From contig NZ_BSTD01000001.1 of the NCBI RefSeq assembly GCF_030269325.1, positions 884,681 through 948,680 of the forward strand: a stretch of 64,000 nucleotides of DNA. The letters are read 5' to 3'. The notes under the pieces were generated by a model. That model worked only from the letters and a program-made list of their open reading frames with translations, did no database searches and was not told the DNA's origin. Shown in pieces: positions 53,401 to 62,563 of this stretch; position 1 is the stretch's first letter, and each line of letters opens with the position of its first letter. This DNA comes from Amycolatopsis sp. NBRC 101858. Its GTDB lineage: Bacteria > Actinomycetota > Actinomycetes > Mycobacteriales > Pseudonocardiaceae. The translations under genes and the position numbers were made by a program.

Positions 53401-54174
53401 CCCGAGTCGCTGGTCATGTGGGAAGCGCAGTTCGGTGACTTCGTCAACGGCGCGCAGACCGTCATCGACGAGTACATCTCCTCCGGCGAGGCCAAGTGGG
53501 GCCAGCGCTCGGACGTCGTGCTGCTGCTGCCGCACGGCCACGAAGGCCAGGGCCCGGACCACACGTCCGGCCGCATCGAGCGGTTCCTCTCGCTGTGCGC
53601 GGAGGGCTCGATGACGGTGGCGGTGCCGTCCACCCCGGCGAACTACTTCCACCTGCTGCGCCGGCACGCGCTCGACGGCATCCAGCGCCCGCTGGTCGTC
53701 TTCACGCCGAAGTCGATGCTGCGCAACAAGGCCGCGACCTCGCCGACCGCCGACTTCACCGGCCAGAGCCGGTTCATGTCGGTCATCGACGACGTCACGC
53801 CGGACCCGTCGAAGATCCGCAAGGTGCTGCTGACCTCCGGGAAGCTGTACTGGGAGCTGGTCGCGGAGCGGACCAAGCGCGAGGCGCACGACGTCGCGAT
53901 CGTGCGGATCGAGCAGTACTACCCGCTGCCGAAGAAGAAGCTCGTCGCGGCGCTGGAGCGCTACACGAACGCGACCGAGGTCGCGTGGGTCCAGGAGGAG
54001 CCGGAGAACCAGGGTGCGTGGCCGTTCTTCGGCCTGAACCTGCCCCGGAAGTTCCCGGAGCTGCTCTCGGGCCTGCAGGTCGTGTCGCGCCGCCCGATGG
54101 CGGCGCCGTCGGCCGGCTCGTCGAAGGTGCACGAGGTGGAGCAGAAGGCGCTGATCTCGAAGGCGTTCGACTGA
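50470..54174 (+). CDS. kgd: Multifunctional 2-oxoglutarate decarboxylase / dehydrogenase E1 with E2-type domain
   Basis: 1234 aa, GTG start. N-terminal E1 segment ([21 protein letters not shown]), an Ala/Lys/Pro-rich linker at 45-125, a succinyltransferase-like E2 domain with catalytic His337 in [12 protein letters not shown], then the ThDP-dependent E1 core ([38 protein letters not shown]). This fusion is characteristic of actinobacteria and supplies E1 and E2 of the 2-oxoglutarate dehydrogenase complex; it also decarboxylates 2-oxoglutarate to succinic semialdehyde. No lipoyl domain is visible, as expected. Central TCA-cycle enzyme, cytosolic. GarA-type inhibition is known for the family. 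Confidence 0.97.
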   Translation: MSSSSPASQFGPNEWLVEEMYDQFLADPSSVDAAWHDFFADFKPTQNAQAKADNARQQAEAKPATNGQAAQPSPKAVQNAESAAKQAATKPAPAAPAKTAPKAAPKPAAAKAEPKAEAKKDEPESKQLRGAAAAIAKNMDASLSVPTATSVRAVPAKLMADNRIVINNHLKRTRGGKISFTHLIGYAMVRALKDYPNLNRHYQQIDGKPFAITPEHVNFGLAIDMKGKDGSRNLVVASVKNVGDMSFLQFWQAYEDIVKKARNNKLTADDFSGTTISLTNPGGIGTNHSVPRLQAGQGAIIGVGAMQYPAAFEGTSEKTLVDLGISKIMTLTSTYDHRIIQGAESGEFLKRIHQLLLGEDGFYDDVFTSLRLPYEPIRWVADIPEGPVDKTARVIELIDAFRMRGHLMADTDPLNYRQRSHADLDVLSHGLTLWDLDREFPVGGFAGQERMKLRDILGVLRNSYCRTVGIEYTHILDPEERRWIQERVEIPHEKPDPAVQKYVLSKLNAAEAFETFLQTKYVGQKRFSLEGGETAIPLLDTLLDKAAEHELDEVVIGMPHRGRLNVLANIVGKPISQIFQEFEGNLDPGQAHGSGDVKYHLGAEGKYFRMFGDGETKVSLTANPSHLETVDPVLEGIVRAKQDLLDKGGEGYTVLPVLMHGDAAFAGQGVVAETLNLSLLRGYRTGGTVHVIVNNQVGFTTAPEHSRSSQYATDVAKMIGSPIFHVNGDDPEAAHWVAKLAVEYRQAFHKDVVIDLICYRRRGHNEGDDPSMTQPAMYDIIDTKRSVRKTYTESLIGRGDISVEEAEAALRDFSSQLEHVFNEVRELEKHPAKASPSVEEEQQVPAKVATAITTETLEHIGDAFVNVPEGFTPHPRVKPVMERRHKMSREGDIDWAFGELLAFGSLAMESRLVRLSGQDSRRGTFTQRHSVFIDRKTGQEYSPLQNLADGQGRVMIYDSALSEYAAVGFEYGYSVANPESLVMWEAQFGDFVNGAQTVIDEYISSGEAKWGQRSDVVLLLPHGHEGQGPDHTSGRIERFLSLCAEGSMTVAVPSTPANYFHLLRRHALDGIQRPLVVFTPKSMLRNKAATSPTADFTGQSRFMSVIDDVTPDPSKIRKVLLTSGKLYWELVAERTKREAHDVAIVRIEQYYPLPKKKLVAALERYTNATEVAWVQEEPENQGAWPFFGLNLPRKFPELLSGLQVVSRRPMAAPSAGSSKVHEVEQKALISKAFD

Positions 54175-54190
54175 TCGCTTGATGGTCCGT

Positions 54191-54231
54191 GAAGGCCGCC
54201 CTGGCTGACTCAGTCGCCCAAGGCGGCCTTC
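54191..54231. terminator. Hairpin after kgd
   Basis: 10-bp outer arms GAAGGCCGCC/GGCGGCCTTC with an inner GACTCAGTC hairpin, 16 bp past the kgd stop and before the end of the convergent CHAT gene. Similar in sequence to the hairpin at 23814. Confidence 0.75.
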
Positions 54232-54249
54232 GCGGCTTTCGGGAGCGTG

Positions 54250-57200
54250 TCAGCCGCCCGAGGTGATCGAGAACGGTGCCCAGTTCGCCGCCGCGCGGAA
54301 GGGCCGCTCCGCGTAGCCCGGGCCCAGCGCACGCTGGCGGGCGACGTCCGCTGCCGCTTCGTCCGCGGACACTTCCCGGAGCTGCTGACGCCGGTGCCGG
54401 CAGGCGGCGAACTCCTCGACGTTCCCCGCCGCCCGGTGCGCCACCGAAAGCAGCGTGTAGGCCAGCGCCAGGTCCAGCTCCCCCGCGGCCACCCGCTCGA
54501 CGACCCAGGTCAGCACCTCCCGGGCACTGGCCGCCGCGACGCGGCGCTGGGCGTCGGTCAACGCCGCGCTCACCGCTTCGAGCGACCAGTCGCCGTCCGG
54601 GCCGAGCCGGTCGTGGAACCAGAGCATGAGCAACGCCGTCCCGAGGTCCGGGACCGGCCGGAACGTGCTGACCAGCGCCGTCGCGCCCGCGGCGAGCAGG
54701 GTGCTCGCGATGCCGGTCAGCTCGTCGCCGGTCCGGACCCGGTGCTTGCCGCTCTGGCAGGAGCCGAGCACGACGAGCGCGCCCGACCAGTCCAGCGACG
54801 CCAGCCTCGCCAGCGTCACCTGGTCCGGCCGGCCCTCGGGGCCCGCGAGCAGCAGGCCCGAGCGTTCGGGCCGGGCTTCGTCGAAGACGGCGTGACAGGC
54901 CAGGTGCACCAGGCGCGCGGTGCCGTCGAGAGCGCCGGCGAGCCAATCGAACGTCACATCGCCGCCGTGCCGCGCTTCGCCGCCCAGCCGGGCCGCGACG
55001 CCGGCCGCCTCGGCCCGCGCGAAGGGCAGGTCGCCGAGCGGGTCGCCGCCGATGACCAGGGACTCGCGCCGGACCCACGACCTGCTGTGCGCCGCGCGCA
55101 GCAGGGACGCGCTGGGCACCACGAACGTCCCGGGCCGCGGCTCGACACCGCCGTCCGCACCGGGCACGAGGTGCAGCGACGCCAGGTGGAGCACGCCGTG
55201 CGGCGCGACGTACACGTCGGTGCGGACGTCCCCGACGAGCCGCGCCAGCCGCTGGTACAACGGCTGGGCGAGCAGGCGGTCGAGGCCGCGCGGGTCGTCC
55301 TCGTTCAGCAGCCGGGTGAACTCGGCCAGCTCCGGGTCGTCCGCCGGGACGACCAGCCGGACCCTGATCTCCCCGGCGGCCACCGTGAAGACGTAGACGC
55401 CCTTGCCGCCGGTGAAGAACTCGAGCAGCGTCCGTTCGCCGCGCAGCGAGAGCAGCGCGCGGACATCCGCGCTGGTGGACGGCGTCGCCAGCCGGTGCAA
55501 TCGGACATCGGCCGGGAGCCGGTCCCAGACGTCCTCCAGCCGGGCGCGGACGTCTTCGATCTCTTTGTCGACGGTGAAGAGCCGGGTGACGCGCTCGCGC
55601 GGCGAGAGCTCCTCGCCGACGGAGCGCGTGCGCAGCCGCACGAGCTGCTGCCACAGCTGCTCCTCCTCGGCCGCGAGCGGATCGTCCACGACCGGCGGCC
55701 GGTCGCGCACGGCGTCGAGCAGGGCACGGGACTTCGCGGCCTGCACCAGCTCGAAGGCGCGCTCGGCGTGCCCGAGGTCGATCGCGACCTCGACGGCCTG
55801 CGCGTACGGCGGCTCGACGTACACCCCGAACCGGCCGGCCTCCCCGACTTCGACAGCATCGCGCCGCAGCTCCGAATGGGCCGCGCAGGCGCGTTCCAGC
55901 CGCTGCAGCGTCTCCTCGGTCCACCGGCCGTCGCGGAAGGCGAGCCCGCCGAGCACGGTGTTGACGACGAACGCCAGCGCGACGTCCGGAGTCTCCGCCG
56001 AAGCCGCTTCCAGCTGCGTGGCGATCTCCGCGGCCTCGTCGCTCTTCCCCTGCCGGAACAGGAAGTGCATCAGCCGGGCGCGCCGGCTCGCGAACCGTCC
56101 CGGCATGTCCTCGGCCGACCGCCGCCCGGACGCGGCGAACCGCCGCAGGTACCGCTCCTCCAGCTCCACGGCACCGTGCTCGGCCGCGATCCCGGCGGCA
56201 ACGCCGTCGAGGACACCGCCGTCGACGGCGCTCGCGAGCTCTTCGCGCTGCGACTCCGTCAGCTCGACGCCGGGCAGCCGCTCGGCCTCCCGGTCGCGGA
56301 CGAACGCCTGCAGGCCGCGGGCCCGCGCCAGGAGCTCGAGGGCCCGCTGCGGCGGGACGTTCTCGAACCGCCGGCTCAGGCTGCACTGGTTGACCAGGGC
56401 GGTCAGCTCGCGCCGGGCGTCGCCGAGCTGGTTCGCGTACTGCTTCGCGCGTTCGAGGTTCTGCCACGCCGTTTCGTGGTCGCCGGTCTCCATGTACAGG
56501 TACCCGAGGCCGTTCCAGACCCGCGGCAGGCAGTGGACCGCGCCGAGGTGGTCCCACGCCGCCTCGGCCTGCCGGAGGAGGCGCTCGGCGTCGGCGTACC
56601 GGTGCCGGCCCAGCAGTTCTTCGCCCTGCTGGGTGGCGTCGGACGCGGTCTTCGCGAGGAGCCCGATCTCGAGCGCGGCGTCGGCGGGGTGATCCGCGGC
56701 GAACTTCTCCTCGGTCCGCTGCTCGATCCGGCGCACCATCTGCTCGTGCCCGGTGGTGTAGCGCTCGACGTCGACGTCGGCGTGCAACCGGTGGACGAGG
56801 TCGTGGGCCTCGACGAAGGCCCGCGTCGCGGCTTCGGCGTCGACCTTGCGAGCCCGCAGGGCGAGGTTGTGCAGAGCCACGAACTCGTCGTAGCCCGCGC
56901 CGGCTTCGCGGAACATCGTCACGGCTTCACGCGTCTTCGCGACGGACTCTTCGAGACGGCCCTGCCGGCGCAGCTCTTCGGCGAGGTTGTTGGTGGTGAT
57001 GGCCCGCAGCGCCGGGCCCTGCCCCGGGACGGCCAGCGCCTCCTCGTACCGCTCGGCGGCCCGCGGGTCGCCGCGCCGGGACAGCACCATCGCGTGGTTC
57101 TGCAGGGCGGCCCGGTACCCCTCGGCGTCCCCCGACGCCTGGGCCGCCTTGACCGCTTCGGCCAGGTACTCGTCCGCTTCGGGCAGCCGTTCGTCGGCCA

Positions 57201-57507
57201 GCTCCACCAGGCCGAGCCCTTCGAGCGCGGCGCTGACCGCGTTGAGGTCCTCGAGCTCCCGGGCGGCCCGGAAAGCGAAGGCGTACGCCTGCCGGGCGTC
57301 GTCGAACTGCCGCGCCAGGCGGGCGGCCTGGCCCAGCAGCCGGTAGAACGCGAACACGGCCAGCCGGTCGGCGGACTCGGCCTCCGCGAGCTCGAGCCCG
57401 CTCATCAGGGCCCCGTAGGCGTCCTGGTGGCGGCCCTCGCCCAGGAGCCCGTGGACGTGCTGGATCAGGCCCAGCAGCCGCAGGTCCGCTTCGGCCGGTT
57501 CGGTCAC
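54250..57507 (-). CDS. TPR-CHAT (caspase-like protease) protein
   Basis: 1085 aa from GTG 57507. Residues 1-750 are helical repeats of TPR type (for example LAVFAFYRLLGQAARLARQFDDARQAYAFAFRAA). The C-terminal third is a CHAT domain: VHLACHAVFDE with catalytic His872, and VVLGSCQSGKHR with catalytic Cys917, plus GIASTLLAAGATALVSTFRPVPD. CHAT proteases of the caspase fold cleave a partner when the sensor part is triggered. The start overlaps the upstream gene (GTGA), so its partner is the 348-aa protein. No NTPase domain. Likely abortive-type conflict or regulated proteolysis. Confidence 0.86.
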   Translation of the reverse strand: MTEPAEADLRLLGLIQHVHGLLGEGRHQDAYGALMSGLELAEAESADRLAVFAFYRLLGQAARLARQFDDARQAYAFAFRAARELEDLNAVSAALEGLGLVELADERLPEADEYLAEAVKAAQASGDAEGYRAALQNHAMVLSRRGDPRAAERYEEALAVPGQGPALRAITTNNLAEELRRQGRLEESVAKTREAVTMFREAGAGYDEFVALHNLALRARKVDAEAATRAFVEAHDLVHRLHADVDVERYTTGHEQMVRRIEQRTEEKFAADHPADAALEIGLLAKTASDATQQGEELLGRHRYADAERLLRQAEAAWDHLGAVHCLPRVWNGLGYLYMETGDHETAWQNLERAKQYANQLGDARRELTALVNQCSLSRRFENVPPQRALELLARARGLQAFVRDREAERLPGVELTESQREELASAVDGGVLDGVAAGIAAEHGAVELEERYLRRFAASGRRSAEDMPGRFASRRARLMHFLFRQGKSDEAAEIATQLEAASAETPDVALAFVVNTVLGGLAFRDGRWTEETLQRLERACAAHSELRRDAVEVGEAGRFGVYVEPPYAQAVEVAIDLGHAERAFELVQAAKSRALLDAVRDRPPVVDDPLAAEEEQLWQQLVRLRTRSVGEELSPRERVTRLFTVDKEIEDVRARLEDVWDRLPADVRLHRLATPSTSADVRALLSLRGERTLLEFFTGGKGVYVFTVAAGEIRVRLVVPADDPELAEFTRLLNEDDPRGLDRLLAQPLYQRLARLVGDVRTDVYVAPHGVLHLASLHLVPGADGGVEPRPGTFVVPSASLLRAAHSRSWVRRESLVIGGDPLGDLPFARAEAAGVAARLGGEARHGGDVTFDWLAGALDGTARLVHLACHAVFDEARPERSGLLLAGPEGRPDQVTLARLASLDWSGALVVLGSCQSGKHRVRTGDELTGIASTLLAAGATALVSTFRPVPDLGTALLMLWFHDRLGPDGDWSLEAVSAALTDAQRRVAAASAREVLTWVVERVAAGELDLALAYTLLSVAHRAAGNVEEFAACRHRRQQLREVSADEAAADVARQRALGPGYAERPFRAAANWAPFSITSGG

Positions 57508-58550
57508 GCTCCGGCCGCCCGGAGGATCGCGACCGGGTCGTCGACGACGGGGGCCGCCGCGGGCTCGGCCGTCGTGCCGCGGTACTCCGCCAGCTCCAGG
57601 TCCGAGAAGCGCTCGACCAACTCGCCGTACAGCCGCTGGTACTCGGCGAAGAGGATTTCCTGCTGGGGCCGCGTCAGGTCGTCGGTGAAGATCGCCCCCG
57701 CGGTCTTGCGCCAGGCGCGCTGGGCGGCGCCGAGCTCACCCGCGATCACCTGTTCCTTCGTCCGCTCCCACAGCGAGTAGAAGGCGAGCTTGCGGTAGTC
57801 GTCGCGCTCGGTCTTCGCCTCGACGCTGACCAGGATGAAGTCGTGCTCGGTGTAGGGCGCGAGGGTGACGCCGTCGTCGAGGAGCCGGTGCAGCCGCCCG
57901 TCGGAGACGCGCAGCGAGGCCAGCTCCGCCGCGGACGTCGTCGTGCGCGGCCGGCGCATCACGCAGTAGTTCAGCGGCTCGAAGCCCCGCTGCCACGACC
58001 GGTAGGCGCCGACGCGGAGTTCGACGTCCGGGGATTCGAGGAACGACTCGATGCCGCGGATCAGCGACGACGCGAGCGGCACGGCGCCGGCGAGCCCGCC
58101 GAACCCGACGGCCGAGGCGACGTCTTCGACGACCTTCAGCGAGCGCGCGATCCAGTCGGTGGTCTTGGCCCGGAACAGCGCGACCAGCAGGCTGACCTCG
58201 TCGCCTTCGTACGGGACCGGCCCGGCGACGCGGACGTTGGCGATCTCGACGGCGTCGTCGGCGCCGGTGACCTGGAACCGGCGCGCGAGCTCGGCGCTGC
58301 TGAGCACCGTGGGCACCGCGACGGTGTTCCCCTTGTGGGCGAACTCGGTGACGATCGTCCCGAAGGGCAGGTACTCGCGCCACAGCTCGCGGGCGCGGGT
58401 CAGCCACATCTGCTGCAGCCGGACCTCGAGGTAGACCTGGCCGGGCGCGAACTCCGGCACCGGCCCGGCGTCCACCGACGGGACCTGCACGGCGACGATG
58501 CCCTCGGCCTCCCGCTTGACGACGCGATCGACCAGCTCCCGAATCCCCAT
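57504..58550 (-). CDS. Unknown protein, obligate partner of the CHAT protease
   Basis: 348 aa from ATG 58550. No signal peptide. N-terminal beta-rich region (GIVAVQVPSVDAGPV, GQVYLEVRLQQMWL), a helical centre with a Gly/Ala-rich hydrophobic stretch at about 180-200 (SAVGFGGLAGAVPLASSLI), then a region with NYCVMRRPRTTT and EHDFILVSVEAKTERDDYRKL, and a helical end. I recognise no family. Its stop overlaps the CHAT gene start, so it is made first and in register. It could be a CHAT substrate, an adaptor, or a CATRA-type protein of the published CASPASE/TPR-associated systems; the hydrophobic stretch would suit a membrane-active effector released by cleavage. All these are hypotheses. Confidence 0.65.
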   Translation of the reverse strand: MGIRELVDRVVKREAEGIVAVQVPSVDAGPVPEFAPGQVYLEVRLQQMWLTRARELWREYLPFGTIVTEFAHKGNTVAVPTVLSSAELARRFQVTGADDAVEIANVRVAGPVPYEGDEVSLLVALFRAKTTDWIARSLKVVEDVASAVGFGGLAGAVPLASSLIRGIESFLESPDVELRVGAYRSWQRGFEPLNYCVMRRPRTTTSAAELASLRVSDGRLHRLLDDGVTLAPYTEHDFILVSVEAKTERDDYRKLAFYSLWERTKEQVIAGELGAAQRAWRKTAGAIFTDDLTRPQQEILFAEYQRLYGELVERFSDLELAEYRGTTAEPAAAPVVDDPVAILRAAGA

Positions 58551-58639
58551 TGTTCCCCCTCGTCCGGCTCAGCCCGAGTCTAGGGCGCACGGGCGAAATC
58601 GGCTTTCGCCCGCGGCCGGTTCGCGGCAAGGTGGCGGCC

Positions 58640-59158
58640 ATGCTGATCCGCCGCGAGACGCCCGCCGACCGGACCACCGTGTACGCGATCCACAGCGAGG
58701 CGTTCCGGCGCGAACCCGGCGTCACCCCGGTCGAGGCTCCGCTGGTGGACGAGCTGCGCGCGGACGGCGACCTGCTCGACGCGCTGTCGCTGGTGGCCGT
58801 GCGCGACGGCGAGCTCGCCGGGCACGTGTGCTGCAGCCGGGCCCGCGTCGGCGAGGACACGACGTCGGCCGTCGGGCTGGGGCCGCTCGGCGTGCTGCCC
58901 GGGCACCAGGCCGACGGCGTCGGATCGGCGCTGGTGCACGCGGTGCTCGGCGCGGCGGACGCGCTCGGGTACGGCGTGGTCGTCCTGCTCGGCAGCCCGG
59001 CGTACTACGGGCGGTTCGGCTTCGTCACGGCGTCTACGCTCTCGATCACGGCGCCGGATCCGGCCTGGGGCAAGCACTTCCAGGCCCGCACGCTCACCGG
59101 CTACAAACCCACGCAGGCGGGCGCGTTCGAGTACGCGCCGGCGTTCTCCCGGATCTGA
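58640..59158 (+). CDS. GNAT family N-acetyltransferase (YhbS-like)
   Basis: 172 aa from ATG 58640. Fold signals: RRETPADRTTVYAIHSEAF, then LGPLGVLPGHQADGVGSALVHAVL with the acetyl-CoA loop (QxxGxG), and VVLLGSPAYYGRFGFVTA. YhbS-type GNATs acetylate small molecules; the target here is unknown. Divergent from the CHAT operon and ten bases upstream of the LLM oxidoreductase, with which it is probably cotranscribed. Confidence 0.87.
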   Translation: MLIRRETPADRTTVYAIHSEAFRREPGVTPVEAPLVDELRADGDLLDALSLVAVRDGELAGHVCCSRARVGEDTTSAVGLGPLGVLPGHQADGVGSALVHAVLGAADALGYGVVVLLGSPAYYGRFGFVTASTLSITAPDPAWGKHFQARTLTGYKPTQAGAFEYAPAFSRI

Positions 59159-59168
59159 GGAGCTTCGC

Positions 59169-60149
59169 ATGTACGCACCGAGTTCGTCCGTCGGCGTCCG
59201 GATCAACCGCGAGCAGCCGCCGGCCAAGCTGGTCGAGCTGGCCCGCCAGGCGGAGGCCGCGGGTCTCGACGAGGTCTGGCTGGTCGAAGACTGCTTCTGG
59301 GCGGCGGGGATCGCGACGGTGGCGACGGCGCTGGCGGTGACGTCGACGATCAAGGTGGGCATCGGGGTCCTGCCGGCGGTGGCCCGCAACCCGGCGATCG
59401 CGGCGATGGAGCTGGCCGCTCTGGCGGAGCTGCACCCGGGCCGGCTGATCGGCGGGCTGGGGCACGGGGTGGCGTCGTGGATGCGCCAGATCGGCGCGTA
59501 TCCGGCTTCGCCGCTGGCGGCTTTGGAGGAGACGCTGGTGGCGGTCCGCCGGCTGCTGGCGGGCGACCGGGTGTCGGTCTCCGGACGGCACGTCGCCCTG
59601 GACGAGGTGGAGCTGGTGTTCCCGCCGGCCGAGGTGCCGCCGGTCCTGGCCGGGGTCCGCCGCCCGAAGTCGCTGGCGGTGGCGGGTTCCTCCGCGGACG
59701 GGACGATCCTGGCGGAGCCGTCCCCGCCGGAGTTCGTGCGGACGGCCCTGTCCGGGATCGCCGCCGGGCGGTCCGCGGAGGGCGCGCCTGACCACCACGC
59801 GGTGGTGACGTACAACTGGCTGGCGTTGGGCGACGCTTCGCGGGCTCGGTTGACGGTGGCGGAGTCGTTGACGCCGGGCGCGCGCGTGCAGGTCGAGGGT
59901 CTGCCGTTCGCTTCGGAGCTGCTGGAGCTGGTCGACTCGGCATCCACTGTGGACGAACTGGCGGCCGGGCTGCGGCCGGAGTGGATCTCGCGGCTGGCGG
60001 TGTGCGGGGAGCTCGACCAGTGCGTAGCCGCGGTGCGCTCGCTGCACGAGGCCGGGAGCGGCTCGGTAGTGCTGCTGCCGCTCCCGGAGGAACCGCCTGA
60101 GCGCGGCATCGAGGACGCGGGCCGAGTCGCAGCAGCCCTGCGCGGCTGA
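59169..60149 (+). CDS. LLM-class flavin/F420-dependent oxidoreductase
   Basis: 326 aa. TIM-barrel of the luciferase-like monooxygenase family: ELARQAEAAGLDEVWLVED, KVGIGVLPAVARNPAIAAMELAALAELHPGRLIGGLGHG, and VPPVLAGVRRPKSLAVAGSSADG. The branch is close to F420-dependent enzymes of actinobacteria (methylene-H4MPT-reductase-like). The substrate is unknown. The 3' end of the gene, from about residue 274 to the stop, is followed by two further copies of itself in the intergenic region, so this is the intact first copy of a 186-bp triplication. Confidence 0.87.
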   Translation: MYAPSSSVGVRINREQPPAKLVELARQAEAAGLDEVWLVEDCFWAAGIATVATALAVTSTIKVGIGVLPAVARNPAIAAMELAALAELHPGRLIGGLGHGVASWMRQIGAYPASPLAALEETLVAVRRLLAGDRVSVSGRHVALDEVELVFPPAEVPPVLAGVRRPKSLAVAGSSADGTILAEPSPPEFVRTALSGIAAGRSAEGAPDHHAVVTYNWLALGDASRARLTVAESLTPGARVQVEGLPFASELLELVDSASTVDELAAGLRPEWISRLAVCGELDQCVAAVRSLHEAGSGSVVLLPLPEEPPERGIEDAGRVAAALRG

Positions 60150-60545
60150 CACCGGCACTCACCGAAAAGAAGTTCGCGGCTGGCCGTGTGCGGGGACCTC
60201 GACCAGTGCGTAGCCGCAGTGCGCTCGCTGCACGAGGCCGGGAGCGGGTCGGTAGTGCTGCTGCCGCTGCCGGAGGAACCGCCTGAGCGCGGCATCGAGG
60301 ACGCGGGCCGAGTCGCAGCAGCCCTGCGCGGCTGACACCGGCAGCCACCGAAAAGGAGTTCGCGGCTGGCCGTGTGCGGGGACCTCGACCAGTGCGTAGC
60401 CGCGGTGCGCTCGCTCCACGATGCCGGGAGCGGGTCGGTAGTACTGCTGCCGCTCCCGGAGGAACCGCCGGAACGAGGCATCGAGGACGCGGGCCGAGTC
60501 GCAGCAGCCCTGCGCGGCTGACTCCCGCACTCACCGAAAAGGAGT
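59988..60545 (+). repeat. 186-bp tandem triplication of the 3' end of the LLM gene
   Basis: Three copies at about 59988-60173, 60174-60359 and 60360-60545, set by TGTGCGGGGA recurring at 60001, 60187 and 60373. Each contains about 51 codons of the C-terminus, the stop codon and about 24 bp of downstream sequence. Copies 2 and 3 are non-coding fragments unless started at an internal GTG (for example 60371) after AAGGAG (60353). Differences between copies are few. This explains the 430-bp gap before lysE-type gene 60580. Confidence 0.93.
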
Positions 60546-60579
60546 TCGCGCCCCGCCGTCACCGTGTCAGGATCGGGCC

Positions 60580-61182
60580 ATGCCGGTCGATCCGCACCTC
60601 CTCCTGGCCTTCGTCCTCACCACCGTCGTCGCGATGGTCACCCCGGGCCCGGACATGCTCTTCATCCTCGGCTGCGGCATGCGCGGCGGGCCGAAAGCGG
60701 GGCTGCTCGCCACCGCCGGGGTCGCCACCAGCGAAGCCATCCACGTCGCCGTTGCCGCGGCCGGGCTCGCCGCTCTCTTCGCCGCCGTTCCCGTCGCCTT
60801 CACGGTCGTCAAGATCGCCGGTGCCGCCTACCTCGTGTACCTCGGCGTCCAGGCCATCCGGAACCGCAAGCCGCTCGTCGAACGCAAAACCGACCGCGCC
60901 TACCTGAGCGGGCTGCTGACCAACCTGCTCAACCCGAAGATGGTCACCTTCACCATCGCGTTCCTGCCGCAGTTCATCGACCCGGCACGAGGGCACGTGG
61001 CCCTGCAGTTCGCCGTCCTCGGCGCGATCATGATCGTGTTCGAGTTCCTCGTCGACGGCGCCGTCGGCGTGCTCGCCGGCCGCGTCGGCGGGTGGGTGCG
61101 CCGGAAGAGGAACCAGCGCCGGATCGAGGTCGCCACCGGCGGCATCTTCATCGGCCTCGGCGTGAAGCTGGCCCTCGACTGA
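60580..61182 (+). CDS. LysE/RhtB family amino-acid exporter
   Basis: 200 aa with five to six membrane helices. N-terminal LLAFVLTTVVAMVTPGPDMLFILGCGMRGGPKAGL is the LysE/RhtB signature (PGP near residue 22). Later helices include LLTNLLNPKMVTFTIAFLPQF and GGIFIGLGVKLAL. Exports amino acids such as homoserine, threonine or lysine; the exact substrate is not visible. Hairpin immediately downstream. Confidence 0.92.
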   Translation: MPVDPHLLLAFVLTTVVAMVTPGPDMLFILGCGMRGGPKAGLLATAGVATSEAIHVAVAAAGLAALFAAVPVAFTVVKIAGAAYLVYLGVQAIRNRKPLVERKTDRAYLSGLLTNLLNPKMVTFTIAFLPQFIDPARGHVALQFAVLGAIMIVFEFLVDGAVGVLAGRVGGWVRRKRNQRRIEVATGGIFIGLGVKLALD

Positions 61183-61186
61183 CCGA

Positions 61187-61208
61187 GGGGTAGCGCCTGC
61201 GCTACCCC
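61187..61208. terminator. Hairpin after LysE-type gene
   Basis: 10-bp perfect stem GGGGTAGCGC/GCGCTACCCC with a 2-nt loop, four bases past the stop. Confidence 0.8.
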
Positions 61209-61264
61209 GAAGCCGGCGGCCGGCCCCAGGGTGGCGTGCCCGCGTCCCGGCCAGGATCCCTTCC

Positions 61265-62563
61265 ATGACCAGGAACCGGAAAACCACGGCCGTCCTCGCC
61301 GTCGCGGCGATCGCGACCGGAACGCTCTTCGCCCCCGCGTCCGCCGAAGCGGCCCAGCCCGACCCCGTGCGCGCCCTGACGCAGGCGGCGCATCCCCTGC
61401 GCACCACCGAACCCGGCCGGGACACCGGTGACCTGCGGGCCCTGGGCGCGATGATCGGCGACGCCCAGGTGACCGGCCTCGGCGAAGCGACCCACGGCTC
61501 CCACGAGTTCTTCGCCATGAAGGAGCGGCTCTTCCGCTACCTCGTCGAGCAGAAGGGTTTCACCACCTTCGCCCTCGAAATGAGCTGGTCCGCGGGACTC
61601 GAGATCGACGAGTTCCTCCAGACCGGCACCGGGGACGCGCGCACGGTCGCCAAGGCCGCCCTCGCCGGCTCGCCGTGGGACCGCGAGGAGTTCGTCCACC
61701 TCATCGAGTGGATGCGCGACTACAACCGCCACCACCCCGGCCGCACCGTCCACTTCGTCGGCGACGACCTCAGCGCCCCGACCGTGGACGACGAGTTCTT
61801 CGGCCGGGTGACCGGCTACGTCCAGCGGACCCACCCCGAGTCGCTGGCCCGGCTGAACGAGCTCTACACCGGCCTGCGCCCGATCGACGACGTCTACGCG
61901 TACCTCGCCAAGCCGCTCGCGGAGCGGCAGCGGCTCGCGGCCCGGGCCCAGGAGGCTCTCGAGCTGGTGCAAAGCCTCGGTGACGACTGGGTGGCGCAGG
62001 ACGCCCGGTCCATCGCCCAGACCACGAAGTTCCTCACGATCGACCTCGCCGACCCGGCCTCGGTGGCGAACTCCCAGCGCTTCCGCGACGAGGTCATGGC
62101 GCAGAACGTCGTCTGGTGGCAACGCCACACCGGCGCCAAGATCCTGCTGTCGGCCCACAACGGCCACGTCGGCTACGTCTCCGGCGATCCCGGGCGGTAC
62201 CCCAAGACGCAGGGCTCGTTCCTGCGCGACACCCTCGGCGCGAACTACGTCGCCACGGGCTTCACCTTCGACCGCGGTTCGTTCCTGTCGCAGGACGAAG
62301 CCGGTACCTGGCGGAAGTTCACGGTCGGCGCCGCCGCCCCCGGGTCGAACGAGCACACCCTCGACCAGGTCCGCTACCGGGACTACTACCTCGACATGCG
62401 GACCGCCCCGGCCCCGGCGCGTACGTGGCTGGACGTCGCCCGCCCGACCTACGACATCGGGACGGCGTTCCCCGTCGACCCGGCGGACATCGCGCTCGCG
62501 CGGTCCTACGACCTGCTCGTCCACCTCCACGACGTGCACGAGGCGGCGCTGGCTAAGTCTTGA
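61265..62563 (+). CDS. Secreted erythromycin-esterase-like hydrolase (EreA/B family)
   Basis: 432 aa with signal peptide (RKTTAVLAVAAIATGTLFA, cleavage near AEAA-QPDP at about 30). Esterase core: GLGEATHGSHEFFAMK with the catalytic His (HGSHEFF), FALEMSWSAG with Glu, EFVHLIEWMRDYN, and LLSAHNGHVGY. Matches the Ere/succinoglycan-biosynthesis (PF05139) family. Some members open macrolide rings; a secreted one may act on other esters, so resistance is possible but not shown. Its last 11 bp overlap the convergent substrate-binding protein gene. Confidence 0.88.
   Translation: MTRNRKTTAVLAVAAIATGTLFAPASAEAAQPDPVRALTQAAHPLRTTEPGRDTGDLRALGAMIGDAQVTGLGEATHGSHEFFAMKERLFRYLVEQKGFTTFALEMSWSAGLEIDEFLQTGTGDARTVAKAALAGSPWDREEFVHLIEWMRDYNRHHPGRTVHFVGDDLSAPTVDDEFFGRVTGYVQRTHPESLARLNELYTGLRPIDDVYAYLAKPLAERQRLAARAQEALELVQSLGDDWVAQDARSIAQTTKFLTIDLADPASVANSQRFRDEVMAQNVVWWQRHTGAKILLSAHNGHVGYVSGDPGRYPKTQGSFLRDTLGANYVATGFTFDRGSFLSQDEAGTWRKFTVGAAAPGSNEHTLDQVRYRDYYLDMRTAPAPARTWLDVARPTYDIGTAFPVDPADIALARSYDLLVHLHDVHEAALAKS

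Noticed and set aside
57504..58550. Bacterial gasdermin as CHAT partner
   Set aside because: Length and a hydrophobic stretch are compatible, but the N-terminus lacks an early Cys and I see no gasdermin-like beta pattern; left as unknown.
58580..60562. Long minus-strand repeat protein over the LLM gene
   Set aside because: Repetitive antisense reading created by the 186-bp triplication; the plus strand holds intact LLM and GNAT genes.
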